The notes below the pieces were generated by a model. The model was not told the DNA's origin. It did no database searches and worked only from the letters and a program-made list of their open reading frames with translations. The position numbers and the translations under genes were made by a program. Below, piece by piece: positions 5,061-5,362 of a stretch of DNA of 5,362 bases; position 1 is the stretch's first letter; each line of letters opens with the position of its first letter. Origin of the DNA: Actinomycetota bacterium. GTDB lineage: Bacteria; Actinomycetota; Actinomycetes; S36-B12. The stretch lies in assembly GCA_009702725.1 (NCBI GenBank), contig WLHM01000105.1:1-5362 (forward strand). The letters run 5' to 3'.

Positions 5061-5362
5061 GCGAATTAGTGCGCTACTGGCCAAAGCTGAACGCACTGAC
5101 AATGCCGCTGAGGCAGATGCCTACTTGATGAAGGCCCAGGCACTTGCCACCGCAGCAAGTGTTGACCTGGCTTTTGCTAGGGCGCACACCGCGAAAATTG
5201 AAATGCGCCAAAGCCCGGAAACTCGCACGGTCACCATCGGCGAAAAAGGCAAGAGAGCAAATCAACATCTGATCTCGCTTTTCATTGCGGTGGCGCACTC
5301 AAATGACGCGCATGTCGATATTGCGAGTAACTCAACATATGTAATGTCATATGGGATGCCGG
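5050..5362 (+). CDS. DUF2786-domain protein, N-terminal part (cut by window edge)
   Basis: From the ATG at 5050, 104 codons are open to the right edge with no stop. Residues 2-41 (SIERISALLAKAERT, then AAEADAYLMKAQALA) match the helical DUF2786 domain, whose hallmark is a KxxxLLxxAE segment followed by EAxxxxxKAQxL. From about residue 66 the sequence (GEKGKRANQHLISLFIAVA, then VDIASNSTYVMSYGMP) resembles the conserved second domain that follows DUF2786 in actinobacterial and phage proteins. No function is established. The ATG overlaps the end of the HEXXH gene by 11 bp in a different frame and has no strong ribosome binding site (GGAG at 5031-5034 is 15 bases away), suggesting translational coupling. 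In mycobacteria, as far as I recall, a TIGR04338 gene and a DUF2786 gene are also neighbours, which supports a shared job. The C-terminus is not visible. Confidence 0.87.
   Translation, partial: MSIERISALLAKAERTDNAAEADAYLMKAQALATAASVDLAFARAHTAKIEMRQSPETRTVTIGEKGKRANQHLISLFIAVAHSNDAHVDIASNSTYVMSYGMP

Noticed and set aside
4821..5298. Minus-strand open frames opposite the HEXXH and DUF2786 genes
   Set aside because: They are shadows of genes carrying clear conserved motifs on the plus strand.

Overview
The window looks like a chromosomal segment from an actinobacterium (Actinomycetota). The MetB-like protein, the N-terminus of the MsrA-like protein, and the HEXXH-protein/DUF2786 pair all resemble actinobacterial (mycobacterial or streptomycete type) versions as I remember them. 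GTG and TTG starts are common. One gene pair appears to be transcribed without leaders, which is frequent in this phylum. GC is moderate, roughly 43-58% in the lines I counted by eye. That is low for the phylum and may point to a lower-GC lineage, but I cannot name a genus.

Layout, left to right. (1) Positions 1-175, minus strand: the N-terminal 58 codons of msrA (peptide methionine-S-sulfoxide reductase), cut by the window edge just after the catalytic cysteine. (2) Positions 176-193: an 18-bp gap with overlapping, oppositely oriented -10 hexamers in the heptamer TAGGGTA. (3) Positions 194-1372, plus strand: metB-type cystathionine gamma-synthase. Methionine repair and methionine/cysteine synthesis therefore diverge from one tiny promoter region. 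(4) Positions 1369-2961, minus strand: a membrane-anchored or secreted Cys-type sulfatase whose stop codon overlaps that of metB. (5) Positions 2958-4268, minus strand: a 12-TM MFS transporter of drug:H+ antiporter type, immediately upstream of the sulfatase and overlapping it by TTGA, so the two form one translationally linked unit. (6) Positions 4269-4532: a 264-bp divergent intergenic region with no certain gene but two small candidate ORFs, one per strand. (7) Positions 4533-5060, plus strand: a small HEXXH putative metallohydrolase (TIGR04338-like). It overlaps by 11 bp (8) the DUF2786-domain protein at 5050-5362, which runs off the right edge.

Functionally there are three modules. The first is sulfur amino-acid metabolism (msrA/metB). 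The second is a transporter plus an exported sulfatase, whose substrate cannot be read from the sequence. The third is an uncharacterised two-gene unit, HEXXH protein plus DUF2786 protein. I see no tRNA, rRNA, CRISPR array, insertion sequence or convincing intrinsic terminator. The points most worth following are the bidirectional leaderless promoter and the HEXXH/DUF2786 pair.
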